Shown: piece after piece, positions 8,319 to 16,286 of the stretch
How the letters are laid out: the number at the start of each line of letters is the position of its first letter
Numbering within the stretch: position 1 is the first letter of the stretch
Source: Bacillus sp. FJAT-49711
Lineage (GTDB): Bacteria > Bacillota > Bacilli > Bacillales > Bacillaceae_C
DNA: 64,000 nucleotides
Direction: 5' to 3'
NCBI RefSeq assembly: GCF_018343715.1
Contig: NZ_JAGYPL010000002.1
Span: 1,320,001-1,384,000 of the forward strand
Made by a program: the position numbers and the translations under genes
The notes under the pieces: generated by a model
Told to the model about the DNA's origin: nothing
The model's database searches: none
The model's input: the letters and a program-made list of their open reading frames with translations, nothing else

Positions 8319-8916
8319 AAAAATCTTTGGCTTATCGCTAGTTGCTTTATTAGCAGGTATTTTAATCGTAAATATTGTACAGGATACTCGAGCGAAGAAA
8401 CATAATACGGTTGAGCAAGAGACGTACTATATTGATTCTGCTGTTGAGGGAGAAAATTCAAGTGTATTAAACGAAGGATTGACGGAAGGAGATATTCCTC
8501 CGGATTTTGAACTCATGACGCTTGAAGGTGATAAGATAAGGCTTTCCGATTTTAATGGCAAGAAAGTTATATTGAATTTTTGGGCAACATGGTGTCCTCC
8601 ATGTAGAGCAGAAATGCCGCATATGGAGAATTTTTATAAAAAGAATGCTGAAAAATTGAATGTAGAAATCATTGCGGTTAATTTGACGGCTGCCGAACGT
8701 GGCGGCAATGCTTCGGAAAAGGTAAGGAAGTTTATTGAGGAATACGGGCTTACATTTCATGTCCCATTGGATGAAAAGGGAGAAGTTGGTGATCTGTATA
8801 GAATTATTCCAATTCCAACTAGTTTTTTGATTGGTACGAATGGAGTCGTTCAACAGAAAATTTTAGGTCCAATGGATGAAGAAATGATGGAAAAGCTTGT
8901 AAAGAATTTAAAGTAA
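8311..8916 (+). CDS. membrane-anchored TlpA/ResA-like thiol-disulfide oxidoreductase
   Basis: A 201-aa protein with an N-terminal anchor (about 5-25) and an extracytoplasmic thioredoxin fold. The active site is WATWCPPC near residues 91-98, and the cis-proline region is IPTSFLI near 168. Homologues such as ResA and StoA reduce cysteines for cytochrome c maturation or spore cortex synthesis. The TTG start at 8311 follows AAGGAGG with 7 nt spacing. It is co-translated with the preceding membrane protein. The substrate is unknown; cytochrome c maturation is possible since a c-type cytochrome is encoded in this window, but no ccs genes are adjacent. Confidence 0.85.
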   Translation: MTKKIFGLSLVALLAGILIVNIVQDTRAKKHNTVEQETYYIDSAVEGENSSVLNEGLTEGDIPPDFELMTLEGDKIRLSDFNGKKVILNFWATWCPPCRAEMPHMENFYKKNAEKLNVEIIAVNLTAAERGGNASEKVRKFIEEYGLTFHVPLDEKGEVGDLYRIIPIPTSFLIGTNGVVQQKILGPMDEEMMEKLVKNLK

Positions 8917-8929
8917 GTAGAAAAATGTA

Positions 8930-8959
8930 TTGACTTTTCGAATCCCATTACTATATACT
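8930..8959 (+). promoter_or_regulatory. sigma-A promoter of the S-box leader
   Basis: TTGACT at 8930-8935 and TATACT at 8954-8959 are 18 nt apart, placing the transcript start about 40 nt before the riboswitch. Confidence 0.75.
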
Positions 8960-9005
8960 AGTTTTCAAGAGTTTATAGAAAATTTAAAAATGAATAAAAT
9001 GATTA

Positions 9006-9120
9006 CTCTTATCAAGAGCGGCGGAGGGAATAGGCCCTGCGATGCCCGGCAACCTTCAGATTATGATATCTGAAAAGGTGCTAATTCCTACGGATCGAAA
9101 TCGATCTGGTAGATAAGGGG
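9006..9120 (+). ncRNA. SAM-I (S-box) riboswitch
   Basis: A classic S-box core is readable: CTTATCAAGAG, then GGCGGAGGGA, GGCCCTGCGATGCCCGGCAA, a CTTCAG/CTGAAA stem, GGTGCTAATTCC, and the closing GATAAG that pairs with the first CTTATC to form P1. SAM binding stabilises P1 and favours the terminator just downstream, shutting off metY when methionine/SAM is plentiful. Confidence 0.97.
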
Positions 9121-9137
9121 AGGAAACTAATTATAAG

Positions 9138-9163
9138 CCCTCTTCTTATAGAAGAGGGTTTTT
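9138..9163 (+). terminator. S-box regulated terminator
   Basis: CCCTCTTC at 9138-9145 pairs with GAAGAGGG at 9151-9158 and is followed by Ts. It sits between the aptamer and the metY ribosome binding site, as in transcription-attenuating S-box leaders. Confidence 0.92.
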
Positions 9164-9223
9164 AGTTTATTTTTAAACCAAGTTTTCAAATCAACAAAAT
9201 CAAATATTAGGAGGCTGGAAAAA

Positions 9224-10522
9224 ATGAGTCAAGAAAATTACAAACAAGAAACGGTTTTACTTCACGGAGGGCAAGCGCCGGATGAAACTGGTGCACGTGC
9301 AGTTCCAGTTTATAGAACAACTTCTTATGTTTTTGAAAATACTGAGCACGCACAAAAATTATTCGGTTTAGAAGTGGCTGGTAATATTTATTCCCGAATA
9401 ATGAACCCTACTGTAGACGTATTTGAAAAGCGCGTTGCCGAACTTGAAGGAGGAACGGCTGCGGTTGCTTTATCTTCCGGCATGGCTGCGATTGCCTTCT
9501 CAATCTTGAACATTGCGCGAGCTGGCGATGAAATTATTGCTGCTACAGACCTATATGGCGGTACGTTTAATTTGTTTGCTGTTTCACTTCCGAAGTATGG
9601 AATTAATGTGAAATTTGTTGATCCGAAAGATCCTGAAAATTTTAGAAAAGCGATTACTCCTAAAACAAAAGCACTATTTGCTGAAGTGATTGGGAATCCA
9701 AGTCTTCATATTTTAGATGTTGAAGCTGTTGCAAACATTGCCCATGATAATAGCATCCCATTAATTGTTGATAGCACTTTTGCTACTCCTGTTTTAAGTA
9801 GACCAATAGAGTGGGGAGCAGATATCGTTGTCCATTCAGCTACTAAATGGATTGGCGGCCATGGAACTGCTATTGGCGGAGTCGTTGTAGACAGTGGTAA
9901 ATTTGATTGGAATAACGAAAAATTCCCTGATTTTATTGAGCCAGATACTACGTATCACGGACTCCGTTATGGGATCGATGTTCCGGGTGCGGCGTTCGCT
10001 ACGAAGTTAAGAGTGCAGCTGCTTCGTGATTTCGGCCCTTGCTTAAGTCCTGATAATGCCTTTATTTTCTTACAAGGCTTGGAAACGTTGCATCTTCGTA
10101 TGGAAAAACATATTGCCAATACAAAAGCAGTAGCAAAATACTTACAGGAACACGATGCGGTTGAGTGGGTTTCCTATCCTGGATTAGAGAACCATCCATC
10201 ATATGAACTTACGAAAAAGTACTTCCCTAAAGGTGCGGGAGCAATTATCGTATTTGGGATTAAAGGTGGTCGTGAAGCAGGAAGAGCAATTATTGATAAC
10301 GTGAAGCTATTCTCACATGTTGCCAACGTTGGAGACGCAAAATCATTAATTATCCACCCAGCGTCCACGACGCATCAACAGTTAAGTGCTGAAGAATTGA
10401 AATTGGCCGGTGTAACAGAAGAGTTAATTCGCTTAGCGGTAGGTCTGGAAGCAATTGAAGACATCACTGCCGACCTTGAGCAAGCTATTGAAAAAGCAGT
10501 AGCTGCTACTTCAGTAAAATAA
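9224..10522 (+). CDS. metY: O-acetylhomoserine sulfhydrylase
   Basis: A PLP enzyme that makes homocysteine (or methionine) from O-acetylhomoserine and sulfide (or methanethiol). The 432-aa length fits MetY rather than the shorter MetB/MetC/MetI enzymes of about 380 aa. The PLP lysine is K208 in SATKW, with SSGMAAI near residue 85 and the DLYGGT cofactor loop near 110. ATG 9224 follows TAGGAGG. The S-box leader places it under SAM control, which supports a methionine role. It appears to be transcribed alone and ends at a terminator. Confidence 0.95.
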   Translation: MSQENYKQETVLLHGGQAPDETGARAVPVYRTTSYVFENTEHAQKLFGLEVAGNIYSRIMNPTVDVFEKRVAELEGGTAAVALSSGMAAIAFSILNIARAGDEIIAATDLYGGTFNLFAVSLPKYGINVKFVDPKDPENFRKAITPKTKALFAEVIGNPSLHILDVEAVANIAHDNSIPLIVDSTFATPVLSRPIEWGADIVVHSATKWIGGHGTAIGGVVVDSGKFDWNNEKFPDFIEPDTTYHGLRYGIDVPGAAFATKLRVQLLRDFGPCLSPDNAFIFLQGLETLHLRMEKHIANTKAVAKYLQEHDAVEWVSYPGLENHPSYELTKKYFPKGAGAIIVFGIKGGREAGRAIIDNVKLFSHVANVGDAKSLIIHPASTTHQQLSAEELKLAGVTEELIRLAVGLEAIEDITADLEQAIEKAVAATSVK

Positions 10523-10528
10523 GAGATT

Positions 10529-10564
10529 AAGAGGACTGAGAATAATGATTCTCAGTTCTTTTGT
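10529..10564 (+). terminator. terminator after metY
   Basis: ACTGAGAAT pairs with ATTCTCAGT around an AATG loop (10535-10556), with flanking AAGA/TCTT extending the stem, followed by TTTTG. Confidence 0.85.
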
Positions 10565-10680
10565 TTATTTTAGTTGTGGATAGTGGGGCAAGCATGAAAC
10601 TTCTATTGGTGTTCTTTTTGGAATTGAACAACTACCTCCACTACCTTTTGACGATAAAGTCATACGCTTAGATCATTAAT

Positions 10681-10975
10681 CTCTAACTAAGGACACTATT
10701 CTATGTTTCAATCGTTCTTTGTCTCGAGTTTCACCAACTGAGGACAGCAATACCCTTTTTCATAGTTTCTTGTCCTTAGTTCTAGCAACTGAAGACAGCA
10801 ACTTCTGTTTGAATCGTTTCTTGTCTCCAGTTCTATCAACTGAAGACAGTAATCTCTATTTCAGTCGTTTCCTGTCTCTAGTTCCACCAAGTAACGACAG
10901 CTTTACCCTTTTCGATCATTTTCTATCTCTAGTTATTCTTTCATTTCCTGTTCCATTACTTTCCTTCGTGTCTTT
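10681..10975. repeat. array of 51-nt tandem repeats between metY and ctpB
   Basis: Units begin with GTCTC-AGTT-like motifs at 10721, 10772, 10823, 10874 and about 10925, exactly 51 nt apart; a partial unit precedes at 10681. Each unit carries CAACTGAAGACAGCAAT-like and CGTTTCTTGTCT-like blocks, so GACAG and TGTC face each other. Because 51 is divisible by three, one plus-strand frame stays open as a 17-residue repeat (TEDSN core), but it has no ribosome binding site. I regard the array as non-coding. The whole 10566-11000 gap holds no other feature. Confidence 0.8.
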
Positions 10976-11101
10976 AAAAAATTCTAAATAACCGTTCCGC
11001 TTTATGTTTTGCACATAACTTGTCCTCTTGCAACATAGGATGTATGGAAAAAACCTTGAGAATGCAATGGCATTTTGCATGAGCGGCGGAGGAGGAAAAA
11101 C

Positions 11102-12556
11102 ATGAAGAATAGGTGGCTAGTCATCATTTCAATCTGCTCCTTATTATTGGGTGCGGGTGGTACATATGCTAGTTTATTATGGATATTGCCGCCGGGAACG
11201 ATGGATTTTAGCAAGGAAAAAGCAGGGTCGGAACAAGAGGCTGCAACTGAAAGGGAAATGATTTCCGGGATGGGAAAAGTGGCGGATGCTTTTGAATTGA
11301 TTCGAAAATCGTATGTAGAGAATGTAAGCGAACGCCAACTTATACAAGGAGCCATTCAAGGAATGGTAGGAACCTTGCAAGATCCATATTCTGTTTACAT
11401 GGATGAAGAGACATCCGAGAGATTTAATGATAGCTTCGACTCATCCTTTGATGGAATTGGCGCACAGATTGCTATTCAGGAAGGCAAGCTTATCATTATT
11501 TCGCCCATTAAAAACTCGCCTGCCGAAAAAGCTGGGCTAAGAGCAAGAGACCGAATCATTAGTATTGATGGGGAAACAGTTGAGGGTCTTGATTTATATG
11601 AGGCATCTAAAAAAATTCGCGGGAAAAAAGGAACGGCAGTCAAACTTGAGATCGTTAGAAGTGAATTGACCAAACCAATATCAGTAGAAATAACGAGGGA
11701 CAAAGTGCCTCTTCTAACTGTTTTTGCTGACATGAAAAAAAGTTCTGATAAACATATTGGCTATATACAAATTACTTCTTTTGCACAGCATACAGCAAAA
11801 GATTTTACAGCGGAACTGCAGAAGCTTGAGGAGCAAAATATGTCTGGATTGATTATTGATGTGCGTGGCAACCCGGGCGGAATGCTTTCAAGTGTGGAAG
11901 ATATCTTGTTTCAAATTGTGACTGATTCTAAGCCTTACGTTCAAATTGAGGAGCGATCAGGAAAAAGAAATCCGCTGTATACCGGTCTTAAAGAAAAGTT
12001 GCCATATCCGATTACCGTTCTAATTGACGAAGGAAGTGCTTCTGCTTCTGAAATACTTGCTGGAGCATTGAAAGAAATAGAAGGATATACACTTGTCGGA
12101 AAGAAAACCTTTGGAAAAGGAACTGTTCAGCAGGCGCTGCCATTAGATGATAATAGCAATATTAAATTGACGATGTTTAAATGGTTAACACCTGATGGAA
12201 ATTGGATCCATGGAAAAGGAATAAAGCCGACGATTGAAGTGGAGCAGCCTGCTTATTTTCATGCTCATTCATTACAGCTGGATGAAACACTCGCTCTCGA
12301 CATGAATAACGAAAATGTAACGATTGCTCAAGAAATGCTTTTGGCTTTAGGGTACGGAACAGGCAGACAGGATGGTTATTTTGATGAACAAACGGAAAGG
12401 GCGGTCAAAGCCTTCCAATCAATTAGCAAGATGCCTGTAACTGGTAAAATAGATATAGAGACTGCTGGAAAATTAGAAGCTGAAATCGTAAAAGCCATTC
12501 AAAATGAAAAAAATGATTTACAATTACAAGTTGCATTAAAAACTTTTCAAAAATAA
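11102..12556 (+). CDS. ctpB: carboxyl-terminal processing protease CtpB (S41 family)
   Basis: A secreted or anchored serine protease; in B. subtilis CtpB cleaves SpoIVFA to help activate sigma-K in the forespore-mother cell signal. The 484-aa protein has an N-terminal anchor (about 6-25), a PDZ domain (about 100-180) and an S41 protease domain with the Ser/Lys pair at S314 (in GSASASE) and K339, plus Q343 in KGTVQ. A C-terminal peptidoglycan-binding domain lies near 400-465. ATG 11102 follows GGAGGAGG; an upstream in-frame ATG at 11075 lacks one. minJ follows, as in B. subtilis apart from the intervening swrA/yvjA region. Confidence 0.93.
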   Translation: MKNRWLVIISICSLLLGAGGTYASLLWILPPGTMDFSKEKAGSEQEAATEREMISGMGKVADAFELIRKSYVENVSERQLIQGAIQGMVGTLQDPYSVYMDEETSERFNDSFDSSFDGIGAQIAIQEGKLIIISPIKNSPAEKAGLRARDRIISIDGETVEGLDLYEASKKIRGKKGTAVKLEIVRSELTKPISVEITRDKVPLLTVFADMKKSSDKHIGYIQITSFAQHTAKDFTAELQKLEEQNMSGLIIDVRGNPGGMLSSVEDILFQIVTDSKPYVQIEERSGKRNPLYTGLKEKLPYPITVLIDEGSASASEILAGALKEIEGYTLVGKKTFGKGTVQQALPLDDNSNIKLTMFKWLTPDGNWIHGKGIKPTIEVEQPAYFHAHSLQLDETLALDMNNENVTIAQEMLLALGYGTGRQDGYFDEQTERAVKAFQSISKMPVTGKIDIETAGKLEAEIVKAIQNEKNDLQLQVALKTFQK

Positions 12557-12566
12557 ATATTAGTAT

Positions 12567-12660
12567 AAAGCGGAGAGCGCCTACGATTAGAAAACTTCAG
12601 GCCCCGGGAATAAGTCCAAGGGCCTGAAGTTGTATGTCGACATCAGGTGTTTCCGCTTTT
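12567..12660. repeat. dispersed palindromic repeat, short copy with strong hairpin
   Basis: The ends AAAGCGGA (12567) and TCCGCTTT (12652) are inverted repeats. Inside, ACTTCAGGCCC pairs perfectly with GGGCCTGAAGT (12594-12629). GAGCGCC near the left end and GTATGTCGAC on the right match the family seen at 21964, 28119, 39820 and 60101. It may also act as a terminator for ctpB, though no T run follows the hairpin. Confidence 0.7.
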
Positions 12661-12740
12661 CTAAATTTTTGTCCTTTTTTCCCGACTGTTCTGATAGAAT
12701 AGTAAGTAACAGTATTTTTTCGGAAAAAGGATGTGGCAGT

Positions 12741-13940
12741 ATGGCAGAAACGTGGTTGCTTGAAATCGCAAAGGGAATTGGTAGATTGTTTCTTCATCCT
12801 ATCTTATACTTCTCAGTGCTACTTGCTTTAACTGCAGGATATCTCCGAGTCAAAAGGGAGCGTCGCGATTTTCATGTGAGGGTGAATAGCCTTTTTCATG
12901 AATTGCGGTATCTATTTCCTGCGGGGATTATAGCGGGGCTGATTGTTTCATTATTGTTCGTTTCAATAGGTATGACTATTCCATTTCCAATCATTGCGGT
13001 CATTGCCATAGCGACATTTTTATTAGGTTTAGTTGGGAATGCAAGGTTTTTATCACCAGCCCTTACAATTGGACTGACCGTATTGTTTGTATTCATCGCC
13101 AGTTATTTTAGCTTAGACATTCCCTACTTTGAAAATACCTTTAAATCAATAGATTCCAGCTTCTTTATGGGGGCTGCTATATTACTAGGCATTCTCATCA
13201 TGACTGAAGGAATCCTGATGTTGAAAAATGGTCTAAAGGACGTGTCTCCTAAACTGCGACAAAGCAGAAGAGGGTTGACGATAGGGGCACTTCAGACGAA
13301 AAGATTGTGGCTATTGCCAGTTTTTCTTTTCCTTCCAGTCGGCCAAATTAGTCCACCATTCGAGTGGTGGCCAGTCATCCACTGGGGCACAGACACTTAT
13401 TCGCTCATTTTAGTTCCAATCTTAATGGGCTTCCAACAGCAAATTCAAACGACCCTGCCTGGAAATGTCGTGAAAAGATTAGGGAAGCAAGTGCTTAGTC
13501 TTGGAATAATCGTCACTGCCGCGGCCTCCATCAGTTTTTTATTACCAGATTATATTCCGGTGATCACGGCCATCATAGCGATAGTTGGAAGATTATTAAT
13601 TGCTTATCTCCACAGAGTGCGTGAAGGGTCTGCGTTATATTATTTTACACCGAGAAATAGCGGTATCATGGTACTAGATGTGCTTCCGGGATCTCCGGCA
13701 GATAAGATGGGTTTAATAAAGGGAGAAATTATTCAAACGTGCAATAATATGAAAGTGCGTAATAAACAAGAATTGTATGAAGCTTTATTAAAAAATCGTG
13801 CGTATTGCAAGCTTGAGGTTTTTGATAAAAATGGGGAGATTCGTCTTGTGCAACGAGCACTTTACGAAGGTGACCACCATGAGCTCGGTATTTTGTTTAT
13901 CGAAAAAAGAGACATGCAAAAATCTGCAAAAGCTGTTTAA
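12741..13940 (+). CDS. minJ: MinJ-like polytopic PDZ protein (division-site topology)
   Basis: A 399-aa membrane protein with about seven or eight membrane segments over residues 10-300 and a C-terminal PDZ domain (about 310-385, with VLPGSPADKMGL). B. subtilis MinJ (397 aa) bridges DivIVA and MinCD to restrict division to one site per cycle and follows the ctpB region, as here. The start was placed at ATG 12741 after AAAGGATG; the frame is open further upstream but those codons overlap the repeat and promoter-like DNA. An extended -10, TGATAGAAT, lies at 12692-12700. Confidence 0.88.
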   Translation: MAETWLLEIAKGIGRLFLHPILYFSVLLALTAGYLRVKRERRDFHVRVNSLFHELRYLFPAGIIAGLIVSLLFVSIGMTIPFPIIAVIAIATFLLGLVGNARFLSPALTIGLTVLFVFIASYFSLDIPYFENTFKSIDSSFFMGAAILLGILIMTEGILMLKNGLKDVSPKLRQSRRGLTIGALQTKRLWLLPVFLFLPVGQISPPFEWWPVIHWGTDTYSLILVPILMGFQQQIQTTLPGNVVKRLGKQVLSLGIIVTAAASISFLLPDYIPVITAIIAIVGRLLIAYLHRVREGSALYYFTPRNSGIMVLDVLPGSPADKMGLIKGEIIQTCNNMKVRNKQELYEALLKNRAYCKLEVFDKNGEIRLVQRALYEGDHHELGILFIEKRDMQKSAKAV

Positions 13941-13947
13941 TGGCTAG

Positions 13948-13979
13948 AAATCCTACTTCATTTGAAGTAGGATTTTTTT
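13948..13979 (+). terminator. terminator after minJ
   Basis: AAATCCTACTTCA pairs with TGAAGTAGGATTT around a two-base loop, followed by seven Ts in all. Confidence 0.93.
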
Positions 13980-14078
13980 GTCCGGCTACAGCTCCAACAT
14001 CTAGGTGCAAGTAAACTTCTTGGATAAGGAATTCCGATTTACCTTGCATGTCCAGGGACAGGCGCCATACACTTTTCT
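13980..14078. repeat. dispersed palindromic repeat, diverged copy
   Basis: TCCGGCTACAGCTCCAAC at the left and GGACAGGCGCCATACACTTTTCT at the right match the ends of the 21964-22097 copy, including the terminal CACTTTTCT. It fills the space between convergent minJ and gerC and reaches the gerC stop codon. Confidence 0.6.
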
Positions 14079-15195
14079 AATTTATAAGCCCTTGCTGGAT
14101 GATCTCTGTATTAATTTCGGCATGGATCGGTATATCGGGGTAGATTTGATTCCAATCCAATGATTTCCAAATTTGATAATGATGTGCTTTTAGTCTTTGA
14201 CCTATTCCGAGCGCATCACAATTTGCTTCCTGCATTTTCTTTATCGTGTTTTCCGCAAGCAGGTTTAAATGTCTCTCTATTCTTTTGTTGAGGTCCTCGA
14301 CTTTACTTTTCTTAGATAAATGGTCTGGTGGGTACTCTTCAACTGCCAACTTTAGATCGATTTTTACTGTTGCTTTTACCAATCCATCTTTGTTATGAAA
14401 TTTAATTTTCCTTTTAATATTTTGTACTTGGATGCTTACGAAGTTGTCCAGTTCTTGTTTGTGCTTATTACTAATTTTTATATTAAAGGGGAGGTTTTTC
14501 TTTTTGTTATCGGATAACACGAGAAGCATGCTGGATTCCTTTAGTCCCAATGTCCCCGAAAATTTATCACTATCGAACATTGCCACCCCAAGCACTTTTG
14601 CTTTATTCTCATCCTTCTCTATCGTCAAATATGGAACAACAAAATCCTTCCCTTCTGATAAAGTTATTGGGAATATCTCCTGTACATTTTCATTTTTTGT
14701 AATCCCGCCTTGTTCCGATGTATGGAGAAGTTCGGAGTAATAATCACTGATCGTCATTGCTTCACGCACTCTAATGGACAGCCCTTCTTTGGCATTTTCT
14801 TTTATGACCACAATCTTGGCATTTAAAGGACCCCTTAAATCTCGATACGTGGAATCCAAAATAGGAAAAATCCCATGAGAAGCTAATTTTTCCCCTATTA
14901 ATATAACTTTGACCTTTGATAAATCGAATTTCTCGGGTACCTTTTGCTCCATATGGACTTCAGCGTCTCTTGCAGAGGATCCTGTAGAAGATAAAATCTC
15001 ACTTCTTTGTGGAGCAGAAATTTGATTAGGACCGCCCGATGCAGTAAGAGGGTGGGCAATCGTTGTCATGATTTCATTATCCACTTGGTCATAACCGATC
15101 GCCAGTATTAAACTATTATCCCTTAAAAGCCTCTGATCCCAACAACTAGCAAGTATAAGCGATAAAATAGGAATCAATAGAAGACGACGATCCAT
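14077..15195 (-). CDS. Ger(x)C family spore germination lipoprotein (GerC subunit)
   Basis: The lipoprotein subunit of a nutrient germinant receptor. The 372-aa protein begins with a lipobox signal (LILASC, Cys near residue 18) followed by the family motif WDQRLLRDNSLILAIGYD. The C-terminal domain ends in a long helix region with HAEINTEIIQQGLI, typical of the family. It is the last gene of a gerA-gerB-gerC operon on the minus strand, with its start touching the gerB stop. The receptor sits in the inner spore membrane. The germinant cannot be read from sequence. Confidence 0.92.
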   Translation of the reverse strand: MDRRLLLIPILSLILASCWDQRLLRDNSLILAIGYDQVDNEIMTTIAHPLTASGGPNQISAPQRSEILSSTGSSARDAEVHMEQKVPEKFDLSKVKVILIGEKLASHGIFPILDSTYRDLRGPLNAKIVVIKENAKEGLSIRVREAMTISDYYSELLHTSEQGGITKNENVQEIFPITLSEGKDFVVPYLTIEKDENKAKVLGVAMFDSDKFSGTLGLKESSMLLVLSDNKKKNLPFNIKISNKHKQELDNFVSIQVQNIKRKIKFHNKDGLVKATVKIDLKLAVEEYPPDHLSKKSKVEDLNKRIERHLNLLAENTIKKMQEANCDALGIGQRLKAHHYQIWKSLDWNQIYPDIPIHAEINTEIIQQGLIN

Positions 15196-16286
15196 TAGTA
15201 ACCTCTCCGTTCTTTTTTCTTGAAAATAATGGAAATGAGGAAGAAAATAATCGGAAAAGCGAAGGCAAAAAATGTAACAAGTTGACTATTGATTTTACCT
15301 AGTGCAGCAATTTCAAATTTTCCTTTTGGTATAAATGCTATGATAAAACAAGCAGCAGCTGAGAGAAAAACGAATAATTTATGGTTTTTTTTATTCATTA
15401 CAGAAGAAAGACCGATGGAGGAAGCAAATAACAGACACATAATGGTCGTAGCAACTAAAACAATCCATAGAGATGTGAAAATTAAATCAGGCCTCTCAAT
15501 GATTTTAAATGCAAATGATTTAATTAAGTATAGAACGGGTTCGGGAATAAGCTTTAATTCTTGTGGACTAAAGAAAAGTAAACATGTCAAAGTAATAAAA
15601 GCATAAAATAGAGTGACAAAAACATTGGCAATCGTAGCTGCTTTTAGTACGCTTTTTTGATCTGCTTGGACAAATGGAAACAATATCATGAATAACTCGA
15701 ATCCTTGAAATGAAGGAAATCCCGCTTTTACTCCTTTTAAAATAGGCAAAAATCCATTGCTTCCAATTGGCAGGATATACGTATAGTTGGCAAATTTTAA
15801 TGAATAGGCCGATAAGACGATAAATACAATTAACGATAAAGATGCCAGAAAAAGGAAACGAGCGATGATTTGAAGTTTTTCAATTACCATATAAATCACT
15901 GTCAAAATCATAAGTAGCAAAATTAGCCATTGAGGTGTCAACGGCAGCATCCAAACTTTTATCGTAAAAGCAAATTTAGCCATGACCATCCCAGCAACAA
16001 TAAGAAAATAGCAACAGTATAATACGGAGATTACTTTTCCTACAAATTTTCCAAAAAGGGTTTGCAGGACCATATACAGGTTTTGATTTGGAAATCTCCG
16101 CATTAAACCCCACATTAAAACAATCATCACTTGCAACAAGACTCCAGTGACTAAAATAGAGATCCAGCTGTCTCCATCCGCTTCTAGGAACATGACATAA
16201 GGCAAAGAAATGATTCCTACACCGATTTGTGCATGAATCAAAACTAAGGTTAGCTGAAATTGGGAAATCTGATGATTACTTTTCAT
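15195..16286 (-). CDS. spore germination permease subunit (GerB, GerAB family)
   Basis: A 363-aa APC-superfamily membrane protein with about ten helices; it binds or senses the nutrient germinant in GerA-type receptors. The N-terminus ISQFQLTLVLIHAQIGVGII and the VGIISLPY segment are characteristic. The ATG start at 16286 lies within the end of gerA (11-nt overlap), and its stop overlaps the gerC start, so the three subunits are translationally coupled. Which of GerA, GerB or GerK it matches cannot be told. Confidence 0.93.
   Translation of the reverse strand: MKSNHQISQFQLTLVLIHAQIGVGIISLPYVMFLEADGDSWISILVTGVLLQVMIVLMWGLMRRFPNQNLYMVLQTLFGKFVGKVISVLYCCYFLIVAGMVMAKFAFTIKVWMLPLTPQWLILLLMILTVIYMVIEKLQIIARFLFLASLSLIVFIVLSAYSLKFANYTYILPIGSNGFLPILKGVKAGFPSFQGFELFMILFPFVQADQKSVLKAATIANVFVTLFYAFITLTCLLFFSPQELKLIPEPVLYLIKSFAFKIIERPDLIFTSLWIVLVATTIMCLLFASSIGLSSVMNKKNHKLFVFLSAAACFIIAFIPKGKFEIAALGKINSQLVTFFAFAFPIIFFLISIIFKKKERRGY

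Noticed and set aside
4-10975. CRISPR-like arrays at 1-150 and 10681-10975
   Set aside because: The whole unit is repeated, with no short repeat plus unique spacers, and there are no cas genes.
10719-10991. 91-codon ORF across the 51-nt array
   Set aside because: It is an effect of a three-divisible repeat period; it has no ribosome binding site or promoter and its residues follow the DNA repeat.
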